A stretch of DNA of 37,978 nucleotides from Rhodospirillales bacterium (GTDB lineage Bacteria; Pseudomonadota; Alphaproteobacteria; Acetobacterales; Acetobacteraceae): positions 1-37,978 of the forward strand of contig JANXVC010000083.1 of the NCBI GenBank assembly GCA_025351925.1, read 5' to 3'. Shown piece after piece: positions 1-7,372 of this stretch. The notes under the pieces are model-generated. The model ran no database searches. It was not told the origin of the DNA and saw only the letters and a program-made list of their open reading frames with translations. Within the stretch, counting starts at the first letter, position 1; every line of letters starts with the position of its first letter. Both the position numbers and the translations under genes were made by a program.

Positions 1-984
1 GGACGGCACCCGGGCGCTTACCGTCCGCGGCTTGGTCCGGAACGATAGCCGCAGGCCGCCGAACGCGTCGAACACCGTGCCCACCGCGCCCGATGCCGCG
101 CGCAGCAGCCGGGTGCGGCGGAGCAGCTTGAGCACCCAGGGATCCTCGACCTCCTCGGCCGCCGTCAGCTCGAAGCGGAACTTCGACGACCAGGCCACCA
201 GCGGGCGGAACAGCAGCTGGTCGTAGGCCAAAATCACGACCAGCATGGCGAGGATCGCATACAGCACGGCGCTGATGTCGCGTTGTTCCAACGCGAGGGC
301 CACGTAGCTGCCGATGCCCGGCAGCTTCCAGGTGGCGTCCCCCACGCTCACGGCCTCGCTCGCCACCACGAAGAACCAGCCGCCGGACATCGACATCATG
401 GTGTTCCAAACCAGCCCCGGCATGGCGAACGGCACATCGAGCCGCCAGAAGCGCTGCCAGGCGGTCAGGCGGTAGCTGCGGGTGGCCTCGTCGAGGTCCG
501 CCGGCACGGTCTTCAACGCCTGGTAGAGGCTGAACGCCATGTTCCAGGCCTGGCTGGTGAAGATGGCGAAGATGGCCGCGAGCTCGGCGCCCAGCACGCG
601 GCCGGGGAACAGGCTCATGAAGAACACGACGGTGAACGACAGGAAGCCCAGGATCGGCACGGATTGCAGGATGTCGAGGATCGGCACCAGGATCAGCCCG
701 GCCCGCCGGCTTTTGGCCGCCCAGGTGGCGTAGGTGAAGGTGAACAGCAGCGAGCACAGCAGGGCCGCGAACATGCGCAGCGTCGTGCGGACCGCGTAGC
801 CCGGCAAAAACCAGGGGTCTAGCACGATCGTCGTCGCCTCCGGCGTGTCGAGCGGCGCCAAGGTCCCGCGCGCGACGCCCGCCACGTAGATCAGCACGCC
901 GAATATGCAGACGCCTGCGACAAGGTCGAACAGGTTGGGCAGGCGGCGGACCGACGCGAAGGCGGGAAAGGCGACGTTTGGCAT
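1..984 (-). CDS. ABC transporter permease, duplicated-permease anion type (partial, C-terminus off the window)
   Basis: Inner-membrane permease of an ABC importer. The reading frame starts at ATG 984 and is open for 328 codons to base 1, so the C-terminal part is missing. The visible part has an N-terminal transmembrane helix (about residues 20-40), then a binding-protein-dependent permease domain (about 65-285) with several helices. Its EAA-type cytoplasmic loop is clear near residue 175 (ATRSYRLTAW, then a WRLDVPFAMPG stretch). An amphipathic linker follows, which fits the family of nitrate/sulfonate/bicarbonate-like permeases that carry two fused permease domains of roughly 570-590 residues (COG4986 type). 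The substrate cannot be read from the sequence. I see no strong Shine-Dalgarno before ATG 984. No partner ATPase or binding protein is in the window; they may lie beyond the left edge. Confidence 0.8.
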   Translation of the reverse strand, partial: MPNVAFPAFASVRRLPNLFDLVAGVCIFGVLIYVAGVARGTLAPLDTPEATTIVLDPWFLPGYAVRTTLRMFAALLCSLLFTFTYATWAAKSRRAGLILVPILDILQSVPILGFLSFTVVFFMSLFPGRVLGAELAAIFAIFTSQAWNMAFSLYQALKTVPADLDEATRSYRLTAWQRFWRLDVPFAMPGLVWNTMMSMSGGWFFVVASEAVSVGDATWKLPGIGSYVALALEQRDISAVLYAILAMLVVILAYDQLLFRPLVAWSSKFRFELTAAEEVEDPWVLKLLRRTRLLRAASGAVGTVFDAFGGLRLSFRTKPRTVSARVPS

Positions 985-1109
985 GCGCAGGCATCCTGCC
1001 AGGAAAGAAGGCGACTGTTACGCTGTTCGGGACAAGGTGTCAGCACATGGGAATGTGTCGGTTCAACGACGGTACGATCGCCCAATGCTCCCCGTGCGGA
1101 AATGGCGGA

Positions 1110-3968
1110 TTATCCCTCCAGTGCAAGCTTGCGGATCAGTTCGGACACATCACCGGCCGGAGCCGGCCGGCTCAGCAGGTAGCCCTGGACCTCGGTGCAC
1201 CCCTCGCGGCGGACGCGGTCGAGCTGTTCCTGCGTCTCGACGCCCTCGGCGGTCGTCCGCATGCCCAGGTTGCTGCCCAGCCCGGCGATTGCACGCACGA
1301 TGGCCTCAGCATTGCCACCGGAGCCTTTGGCCGCAGTCAGATCGCGAATGAAGGATTGGTCGATCTTGATCTTGTCGAACGGGAAGCTGCGAAGGTAGCT
1401 GAGCGACGAAAATCCGGTGCCGAAGTCGTCCATGGAGATGCGCACGCCGATCGCCCGCAGCTGATGCAGCGTCTCAAGCGTCGCGCCCGTGTTCGCCATC
1501 AATACGGACTCCGTGATCTCCAGCTCCAATCGCGCCGCGGCCAAGCCGGACTGCGCCAGCGCCTCCTGCACCACGAGCACCAGGAACGGGCTGCGGAACT
1601 GGACGGGGGAGACGTTGACCGCGACCTTCACGTCGTTCGGCCAAGCCGCCGCCTCGATGCAGGCCTGGGTCAGCACCCACTCGCCGATCGGCACGATCAG
1701 GCCAGTGTCTTCGGCCACTGGAATGAACTCGCCCGGCGATACGCGGCCGGTAGCGCGGTTCCAGCGGAGCAGGGCCTCGAACCCGCAGACGCGGTTCGCC
1801 TGCAGGTCAAACAGCGGCTGATACAGCAGCTCGAACTCATGGTTGTCGAGGCCGGCCCGCAGGTCGGTCTCCATCGCGCGCCGGGCCTGCTGCCGGGCGT
1901 CCATCTCCGGCTCGAAGAAGCAGACGGTGCCGCGGCCGTCCTGCTTGGCGCGGTCGAGCGCCAGATCGGCCTTGCGCAGCAGCGCGTCGGTCGTGGTGCC
2001 GTCGATCGGAGCCATGACGATGCCGATGCTGGTCCCGATCACGACCTGCGTCCCAGCGATCGTGTAGGGCGCGCAGACCGCCTCGGTCACCCGACGCGCA
2101 ACGTCGCCCGCGTCTTCTGGTCGCTGCAGCCCGGGCGCCATGACCGCGAACTCGTCGGCACCGAGGCGCGCGACCGTCTCCGTCCGATGCAGGCAGGCGG
2201 TGATCCGCGCCGCCACCTCCCGCAGCACCTCGTCGCCGGCCGGAAAGCCCAGGGTGTCGTTCACCGTCTTGAAATGGTCGAGGTCGATGAACAGAGCAGC
2301 GAAAGCGCCGCCGCGCTCCAGTCCGGCTACCGCGAGGTCCATGGTCTCCCGCAGCACCGCCCGGTTCGGCAGCCCGGTCAACGCATCGTGGCGCGCCATG
2401 TGGGAGATCTTCTTCTCAGCCTGCACGCGATCCGTCACGTCCTCATAGGTCGCGACCCAGCCGCCGTCCGGCATCGGCTGATGCACGAGCGAGATGATCC
2501 GGCCCCGGCCGATCTCGATCACCTGGGTGTATGCCACGCGTTGGGCGATCTGCGCCGTCCGTCCCTCATACAGCCGGCTGGCCTCCGCAGGGGTGAAGGC
2601 GCCAGCGTCGGCGCACAGGTTGACCATGGCCCGAAGCGACGTGCCAATCGGCGGCACCGCAGGCCATAGCCAAAAAATCTCGCAAAGCCGCCGGTTGATC
2701 AGCCGCAGCCGGTTGTCGGCGTCGAACATGCATAGGCCGTGCGCCATGTTGTTCAGCGCGGCGTCCAGCCGGATGTTGGCGAGTTCCAGCGCCGCCTCAT
2801 GCTGCCTGCGCGCCGTGATGTCGCTGCAGATCGCGACGACGCCGCCGTCCCGGGTGCCGCTGCGGTTGATGCGCAGCCACCGGCCATCGGGCAGGCAGGT
2901 CTCTCCGGCATCATCCGCGGACCGCAGCAAAGCAACCAGCGGCGGTGCGCTCTCCTCCGCCGGCGCAAACCGGCGAGCCCCGGCGGGTGCGCCAGGGAAC
3001 GCATGGAGATACTCGCTCATCCGGGTGTTGACCACCGCCACCACGCCGGCGGCGTCAACGACCATGACGCCCTCGCTCGATCCCTCAATGGCGTCGGTCA
3101 GATAGGTCTGGGCCGACCGGCGCTGCGCGACCTCACGCGCCATCATCGCCGCGACGTTGTCCCGCATCGTCGCCATGGCGGCGAGCAGGGAGCCCAGCTC
3201 GTCGGTGCCGGCGGCCGGGATATGCGTGTTGAGCTGACCCGCCGCGATCCGGCTTGCAGCCGCTGAGGCGGCGGCGACCGGCCCGACGATGCGCCGGGCG
3301 AGTAGGAGGGCGATCATGCAGCCCAAGAACACTGCGGCGGCGGTGCCGAGCAGCGCCAGGAACTTGGCTTCCGTCACCTTGGCCCGCGCACGCTGCCGGA
3401 AGCGGAAGCCATCGCCGGCGACGTGGTTGACCAGCAGCTCCAACCGCTCATTCACGATACGGGCGAGCGCGTCAACCCGGCGGTCATCGGCTGCGGAACC
3501 CGCAGAAACGTCCGGCCCCGCGGCCGCGCGCCAGTCGGCGATGGCACCGGCGGCGTCGGCGGCGGCTTGGACGGCCTGCGGCGACAGGCTGCGCTGTGCG
3601 GCGACGGCGAGGTCGTCGTCCAGCGCCTTTGACAGATCGTCCGCCTGCGCCCGTAGGCCGGTTTGATCGGCCAGCGCGGTTCGCAGGACCAGGCGGGCCA
3701 TCGCGGCCTCGATCCCCGCGAAATCCGCCGACGCCGCACGGGCATAGCCGATCGACATCAGGGCGCCGTCAAACGTCTGTTCCGTCAAATGGCCAACCGC
3801 CGCGATGCTGAGGGCTGCATAGGCGCCCAGGCTGGCTGTGATGCCGCTCATGCAAAAGAATGCGAGCAAAATCTTGCGTCGGATCGTCAGCCGCAAACCG
3901 GTCCGCACGGTGCCGAGTGCCGTCAGTGTCATGGCCGGTATGCTGGGATGCGCAATCGGGATCGACAT
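1110..3968 (-). CDS. Membrane HAMP-PAS-PAS-GGDEF-EAL protein (c-di-GMP turnover)
   Basis: A 952-residue bifunctional-type c-di-GMP protein. Order: transmembrane helix about 33-57, periplasmic helical sensor region about 58-202, second membrane helix about 203-225, HAMP about 224-280, two PAS-like regions about 289-390 and 396-515, GGDEF about 525-690, EAL about 704-945. The GGDEF signature reads LGADEF (602-607), so the second glycine is alanine. The EAL domain keeps EALL (731-734), NVSP (785), EITES (817), DDFGTG (847), KID (868) and EGVE (908), so phosphodiesterase activity is the safer prediction. Cyclase activity or GTP sensing by the GADEF site is open. The gene diverges from the DUF3034-globin-cupredoxin operon, suggesting shared control. 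Start is uncertain: ATG 3968 is the longest, ATG 3932 (residue 13) is an alternative; neither has a strong Shine-Dalgarno. Confidence 0.9.
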   Translation of the reverse strand: MSIPIAHPSIPAMTLTALGTVRTGLRLTIRRKILLAFFCMSGITASLGAYAALSIAAVGHLTEQTFDGALMSIGYARAASADFAGIEAAMARLVLRTALADQTGLRAQADDLSKALDDDLAVAAQRSLSPQAVQAAADAAGAIADWRAAAGPDVSAGSAADDRRVDALARIVNERLELLVNHVAGDGFRFRQRARAKVTEAKFLALLGTAAAVFLGCMIALLLARRIVGPVAAASAAASRIAAGQLNTHIPAAGTDELGSLLAAMATMRDNVAAMMAREVAQRRSAQTYLTDAIEGSSEGVMVVDAAGVVAVVNTRMSEYLHAFPGAPAGARRFAPAEESAPPLVALLRSADDAGETCLPDGRWLRINRSGTRDGGVVAICSDITARRQHEAALELANIRLDAALNNMAHGLCMFDADNRLRLINRRLCEIFWLWPAVPPIGTSLRAMVNLCADAGAFTPAEASRLYEGRTAQIAQRVAYTQVIEIGRGRIISLVHQPMPDGGWVATYEDVTDRVQAEKKISHMARHDALTGLPNRAVLRETMDLAVAGLERGGAFAALFIDLDHFKTVNDTLGFPAGDEVLREVAARITACLHRTETVARLGADEFAVMAPGLQRPEDAGDVARRVTEAVCAPYTIAGTQVVIGTSIGIVMAPIDGTTTDALLRKADLALDRAKQDGRGTVCFFEPEMDARQQARRAMETDLRAGLDNHEFELLYQPLFDLQANRVCGFEALLRWNRATGRVSPGEFIPVAEDTGLIVPIGEWVLTQACIEAAAWPNDVKVAVNVSPVQFRSPFLVLVVQEALAQSGLAAARLELEITESVLMANTGATLETLHQLRAIGVRISMDDFGTGFSSLSYLRSFPFDKIKIDQSFIRDLTAAKGSGGNAEAIVRAIAGLGSNLGMRTTAEGVETQEQLDRVRREGCTEVQGYLLSRPAPAGDVSELIRKLALEG

Positions 3969-4009
3969 TCCGGCATTTTGCCTGCGAAACCTTACTGAAG
4001 CCTTACGAT

Positions 4010-4032
4010 GCCATGCATGGCGGTTTTAACCG
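4010..4032. promoter_or_regulatory. Two abutting palindromes in a divergent promoter region
   Basis: GCCATGCATGGC (4010-4021) is a perfect 12-bp palindrome. It is directly joined to CGGTTTTAACCG (4021-4032), a second inverted repeat with 5-bp arms. They lie in the AT-rich 138-bp gap between the divergent GGDEF-EAL gene and the DUF3034 operon. Their placement suggests an operator for a dimeric regulator, but no regulator is identified. Confidence 0.35.
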
Positions 4033-4106
4033 CGACGACGAACAACGCTAAACTATTTGTTTGTAATTCAACATTATTCTGATGTCATAGATAAATAGGC
4101 TGCGGG

Positions 4107-5036
4107 ATGCGCGCGGAATGGCTGGAGCGGGTGAAGATGCGGCGACGACATAGGGCGCGGACATCGATGGCGGCGTTGGGCACGCTGGTTGCCCTGGCCG
4201 CTTCCAGGTTTTCCGCGCAGGCGCAGGATCTACGCCCGGAGAGCGGCAAGCTGATCGCGACCGCCGGTCTGATGCAGATTGAGGGCGCAGGCGGGGGCGG
4301 CCTGGCGCCATGGGCGCTCATCACCGGATACGGCACGCAGGATGCCGTGGGCGCCAACGTGCATGGCACGGTGGTTCGGGTGACGGATTTCACGCTGTCC
4401 ACGTTCGGACTGGCAGTCGGCCTGTATGACCGGGTCGAGCTGTCCTATGCCCGGCAGTTCTTCGACACCGGCGCCACCGGGCGCAGTCTGGGCCTGGGCG
4501 GCGGCTACCAGTTCAGTCAGGACGTGTACGGTGTCAAGCTGCGGCTGTTCGGCGATGGGGTGCTGGACCAGGATAGCTGGCTGCCGCAGGTCGCGGCCGG
4601 CATCCAATACAAGGTGAACAACCGCGGCGCGGTGCTGCGCGCCATCGGCGCGCGGTCGGACCAGGGCGCCGATTTCTATATCGCGGCGACCAAGCTGTTC
4701 TTGGCGCAGAGCCTGCTGCTGAATGCCACGATGCGGCTGACCCGGGCGAACCAGATCGGCATCCTCGGCTTCGGCGGCGACCGCAGCAACGCTTACCACC
4801 CGGAGTTCGAAGGGTCGGCCGCCGTGCTGCTGAGCCGCAATGTGGCGGTGGGCGCCGAGTATCGCACGAAGCCGAACAACCTGCGTTTTGCCCGCGAAAG
4901 CGACTGGTACGACCTGTTCGTCACCTGGCTGCCGATGAAGGCGGTCTCGGCAACCCTGGCCTACGTGGACCTCGGCAGCGTCGCCACGCGCAAACATCAG
5001 GAGGGCGTCTATGCGAGCATCCAGCTTGGTTTCTAG
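4107..5036 (+). CDS. DUF3034 family exported protein, probable outer-membrane beta-barrel
   Basis: First gene of an apparent three-gene operon. The N-terminus is a basic, then hydrophobic signal peptide with a likely cleavage after SAQAQ (about residue 40). The mature part is rich in alternating Gly/aromatic beta-strand patterns and ends in the phenylalanine-terminated YASIQLGF, as expected for an outer-membrane barrel. I recognise it as DUF3034; the family has no established biochemical role. About 300 residues is the usual length. The start is ambiguous: ATG 4107 gives 309 residues, while ATG 4137 gives a more compact signal peptide and is preceded by GGAG nine bases upstream. Its end overlaps the globin gene by 26 bp, implying translational coupling. 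Transport of a small ligand or metal across the outer membrane is a guess from its neighbours. Confidence 0.8.
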   Translation: MRAEWLERVKMRRRHRARTSMAALGTLVALAASRFSAQAQDLRPESGKLIATAGLMQIEGAGGGGLAPWALITGYGTQDAVGANVHGTVVRVTDFTLSTFGLAVGLYDRVELSYARQFFDTGATGRSLGLGGGYQFSQDVYGVKLRLFGDGVLDQDSWLPQVAAGIQYKVNNRGAVLRAIGARSDQGADFYIAATKLFLAQSLLLNATMRLTRANQIGILGFGGDRSNAYHPEFEGSAAVLLSRNVAVGAEYRTKPNNLRFARESDWYDLFVTWLPMKAVSATLAYVDLGSVATRKHQEGVYASIQLGF

Positions 5037-5490
5037 GCAGGGAGCGATCGCGATGTTGGTCGCGACGGTCGCGGCTGCGAACCTTTTAATTGCTCCAGCA
5101 CAGGCGGGCACATTGTATGCGGATCTCGGCGAACAACGCGGGCTGACCCGGATCGTGGACGGCCTGCTGGAGCGCGCCCTGGCGGACGCCCGGATCAAAG
5201 CCACGCTGGAAGACACCAACATCGATCGGTTGAAGCGGCTGCTGGTGCTGCAGCTTTGCGGGCTGACCGGCGGTCCCTGCCGCTATACCGGCCGCACCAT
5301 GAAGGCGGCGCATGCCGACCTCAATCTCACGCCGCGGCACTTCAACGCGCTGGTCGAGGATCTGCAGGACGCGATGGACGCGGAGCATGTGTCGTTCTGG
5401 ACGCAGAACCACCTTCTGGCGCTGCTGGCACCGATGCATCGCGACGTCGTGGCCGCTCGCGCCGGGGCTAAACCGGAAGCGGCGCCATGA
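5011..5490 (+). CDS. Exported group 1 truncated hemoglobin with apolar distal pocket
   Basis: A 159-residue protein with a signal peptide (residues 1-32, ending APAQA). The rest aligns without gaps to TrHbN-type globins over the B to F helices. The proximal heme ligand is H101 (F8, in MKAAH), and the GGPCRYTGR stretch (87-95) matches the family. Using M. tuberculosis GlbN numbering plus 20, the distal residues Tyr B10, Phe CD1 and Gln E11 are Leu53, Leu66 and Leu78, so classical oxygen/NO-dioxygenase chemistry is not supported. Two cysteines (83, 90) flank the E-F region and could form a disulfide in the periplasm. ATG 5011 has an excellent AGGAGGG Shine-Dalgarno, inside the 3' end of the DUF3034 gene. 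The next gene overlaps by ATGA. Role (heme or redox sensing, ligand binding, electron transfer with the copper protein) is inference. Confidence 0.88.
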   Translation: MRASSLVSRQGAIAMLVATVAAANLLIAPAQAGTLYADLGEQRGLTRIVDGLLERALADARIKATLEDTNIDRLKRLLVLQLCGLTGGPCRYTGRTMKAAHADLNLTPRHFNALVEDLQDAMDAEHVSFWTQNHLLALLAPMHRDVVAARAGAKPEAAP

Positions 5491-5828
5491 GCAGACGCTG
5501 CCACGCCCGCCTGCGGCTGATCGCCCTTGGCGCGGGCCTGACCATGATCCTAGGAGCCGCGGCAGCCCCGGCCATCGGCGTCGTGACCCAATCGCACCGC
5601 ATGTTTCAGCCGCCAGAGATCGAGGTGGCCCGCGGCGGCACGATCCGGTTCATCAACGATGATGGAACGCTCCTGCATCACGTCTATCTGGCCTCGCCCA
5701 GCTTCAGCTTCGATACCGGCGAGCAGGGACCGGGCAAGGCGACCGAGGTGCAGTTCACCGTCGCTGGGACCTTCACTGTTCTATGCGGCATTCATCCCAA
5801 AATGCGGCTTGCGGTGGCGGTCCGCTAG
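5487..5828 (+). CDS. Exported cupredoxin (type 1 copper protein)
   Basis: A 113-residue small blue copper-type protein, third gene of the operon, overlapping the globin stop by 4 bp (ATGA). A signal peptide covers about residues 1-31. The mature domain has plastocyanin-like strands and the complete type 1 copper ligand set: His64 or His65 in LLHHVY, then Cys100, His103 and Met106 in CGIHPKM. Related proteins are often labelled methylamine utilisation protein in annotations, but no methylamine dehydrogenase genes are present here. It should carry one electron in the periplasm. Its coupling to an exported globin and a DUF3034 barrel suggests one periplasmic redox unit; the electron donor and acceptor are unknown. 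Confidence 0.88.
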   Translation: MSRRCHARLRLIALGAGLTMILGAAAAPAIGVVTQSHRMFQPPEIEVARGGTIRFINDDGTLLHHVYLASPSFSFDTGEQGPGKATEVQFTVAGTFTVLCGIHPKMRLAVAVR

Positions 5829-5888
5829 GCGTTGGGCGTCGGTAGGCCAAATGCGCTATGCTGCGTGATCGACCCTTGAGAGGTGCCG

Positions 5889-6809
5889 TTGGCCGACGAT
5901 CCCTATACGCTGCTGGGCATTCCCCGGACGGCGACTGAAAAGCAAATCCGCTCCGCGTTCCTGAAACTTGCCAAGACCAGCCACCCCGACGTGAACCCCG
6001 GGGACAAAAAGGCCGAGGAGCGCTTCAAGGCCATTTCCAGCGCGCATGACCTGCTGTCGGACTCCGCGAAACGGGCGCGGTTCGACCGGGGCGAACTCGA
6101 CGCCGCCGGGCAAGAGGTCCCGCCGCGCGGCTATCGGCCCAGTGGCTATCAGTCGGGTGGCTATCAGTCGGGCGGCTACCAACCGGGCGGCACCCAGTAC
6201 TCCGGCGGCGACATGGATGACATCCTGTCGAGCATGTTCGGCGCCCAAGGAAGAGCCTCGACGCGCCCGCGGCGGGGACCAGACCAGCGATATACGCTCA
6301 CTGTCTCGTTCATGGACGCTGCCCGCGGCGCCACGCAGCGTTTGGCCCTGCCGGGCGGCGGCGACCTGAATGTGCAAATTCCGCCGGGGACAGAGAGCGG
6401 TCAGACGCTGCGCTTGCGCGGCAAGGGCGGAGCCGGCGGCGCTGGCGGCCCGGCGGGCGACGCGCTGATCGAGATCACCGTAACACCGCACCTGCTGTTC
6501 CGCCGGGAGGGGCGGGACATCCACCTCGACCTGCCGATCACCATCCGCGAGGCGGTGCTGGGCGGGCGCGTCCCGGTGCCAACCGTGGCCGGCGCCGTCA
6601 CGATGGCGGTGCCGCCGGGCTCGGACAGCGGGACCAAGCTGCGGCTGCGCGGCAAGGGCATTCCGGAGCACGGCAAGCTGCCGGCGGGGGACGCCTACGC
6701 GACCCTACGCGTCATGGTCGGCCCGGCGGACGATGCGCTGCGGAGCTTTCTGCAGGAGTGGGCGCCGGGTCAGGCGTTCGACCCGCGAAAGGACTTGCCC
6801 GACGGTTGA
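5889..6809 (+). CDS. DnaJ C-terminal domain co-chaperone, CbpA-like (type II Hsp40)
   Basis: J-domain co-chaperone that stimulates DnaK ATPase and hands over substrates in the cytoplasm. The J domain is at about residues 4-65, with the invariant HPD in SHPDVNPGD. A Gly/Tyr/Gln-rich linker with five-residue repeats follows (about 79-103), then two DnaJ C-terminal beta domains (about 135-295) containing two LRLRGKG signatures. There is no CxxCxGxG zinc finger, so this is a CbpA/DjlB-like protein, not DnaJ itself. I chose TTG 5889 because GAGAGG sits 5 bases upstream; GTG 5883 would overlap that Shine-Dalgarno and add two residues. The 3' end overlaps the convergent tlpA-like gene by 40 bp. Confidence 0.9.
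   Translation: MADDPYTLLGIPRTATEKQIRSAFLKLAKTSHPDVNPGDKKAEERFKAISSAHDLLSDSAKRARFDRGELDAAGQEVPPRGYRPSGYQSGGYQSGGYQPGGTQYSGGDMDDILSSMFGAQGRASTRPRRGPDQRYTLTVSFMDAARGATQRLALPGGGDLNVQIPPGTESGQTLRLRGKGGAGGAGGPAGDALIEITVTPHLLFRREGRDIHLDLPITIREAVLGGRVPVPTVAGAVTMAVPPGSDSGTKLRLRGKGIPEHGKLPAGDAYATLRVMVGPADDALRSFLQEWAPGQAFDPRKDLPDG
6129..6188 (+). repeat. Four 15-bp tandem repeats inside the DnaJ-family gene
   Basis: Units start at 6129, 6144, 6159 and 6174. The middle two differ at one base (GGCTATCAGTCGGGT/C). They encode GYRPS, GYQSG, GYQSG and GYQPG in the flexible linker after the J domain. Copy number could vary between strains by slippage. Confidence 0.8.
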
Positions 6810-7363
6810 TGGCCCGGCCCGGCCATGCGTCGGATCAGCTCGACGGAGTCGGCGCTGGCCCAATCGGCCGCACCCTCCAAACGGCCATGCTCCTTGCCTG
6901 CACGATCGATCAGCAGCGTGGTGGGAATGCCGCGCGCGCCCAGCGCCCGGGCGGCGTCGCCCTTGGGGTCCAGCAGGATCGGCAGCGTCTGGATGCCCTT
7001 TTCGCGGTAGAAACGCTCGACCGGAGCAGCGCCGCCGCGGTCGGATGATAGGGTCAGGACGGCAATCCCGTCATTCGTCACCAGCCGCGCCAGGGCGTCG
7101 AGCGCGGGCATCTCGGCGACACAGGGCACGCACCAGGTGGCCCACAGGTTCAGCACGACCCCTTGTCCGGCATAGTCGGCAAGGGTGCGGACCGTGCCGT
7201 CGGGGGTGGTGAAGCGGAATTCCGGCACGGTTGCGCCATCGACGATTTGCAGATGCGACAGGTCGGGCAGGCCGGTGCCCGCCGCCCAGGGTTTGCGCGG
7301 GCCGAGCACGACCGGTAGGGTCAGGGCCGCCGCAAACAGCGCGCGGCGCTTCATTGGAACCAT
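6770..7363 (-). CDS. TlpA-family periplasmic thiol-disulfide oxidoreductase
   Basis: A 197-residue thioredoxin-fold protein anchored or secreted through an N-terminal signal (about residues 4-27). The redox motif WCVPC is at 77-81, inside the typical NLWATWC context, and the cis-proline loop is GIPTT. The family reduces disulfides in exported proteins, often apocytochrome c or copper-site proteins. ATG 7363 has AAGGA six bases upstream, which fixes the start. It diverges from argH with almost no spacer, and its 3' end overlaps the dnaJ-like gene. A longer open frame running antisense through argH up to 8638 is a shadow and is not part of this gene. Confidence 0.9.
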   Translation of the reverse strand: MVPMKRRALFAAALTLPVVLGPRKPWAAGTGLPDLSHLQIVDGATVPEFRFTTPDGTVRTLADYAGQGVVLNLWATWCVPCVAEMPALDALARLVTNDGIAVLTLSSDRGGAAPVERFYREKGIQTLPILLDPKGDAARALGARGIPTTLLIDRAGKEHGRLEGAADWASADSVELIRRMAGPGHQPSGKSFRGSNA

Positions 7364-7372
7364 GGTGCGTCC

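Noticed and set aside
978-2669. Long plus-strand open frame of 563 codons
   Set aside because: It lies entirely antisense to the GGDEF-EAL gene, has no recognisable motifs and is rich in Arg/His/Gly as expected of a GC-rich shadow frame.
5487-5828. Methylamine dehydrogenase electron-transfer protein
   Set aside because: The cupredoxin resembles proteins given this label, but no other methylamine utilisation gene is in the window.
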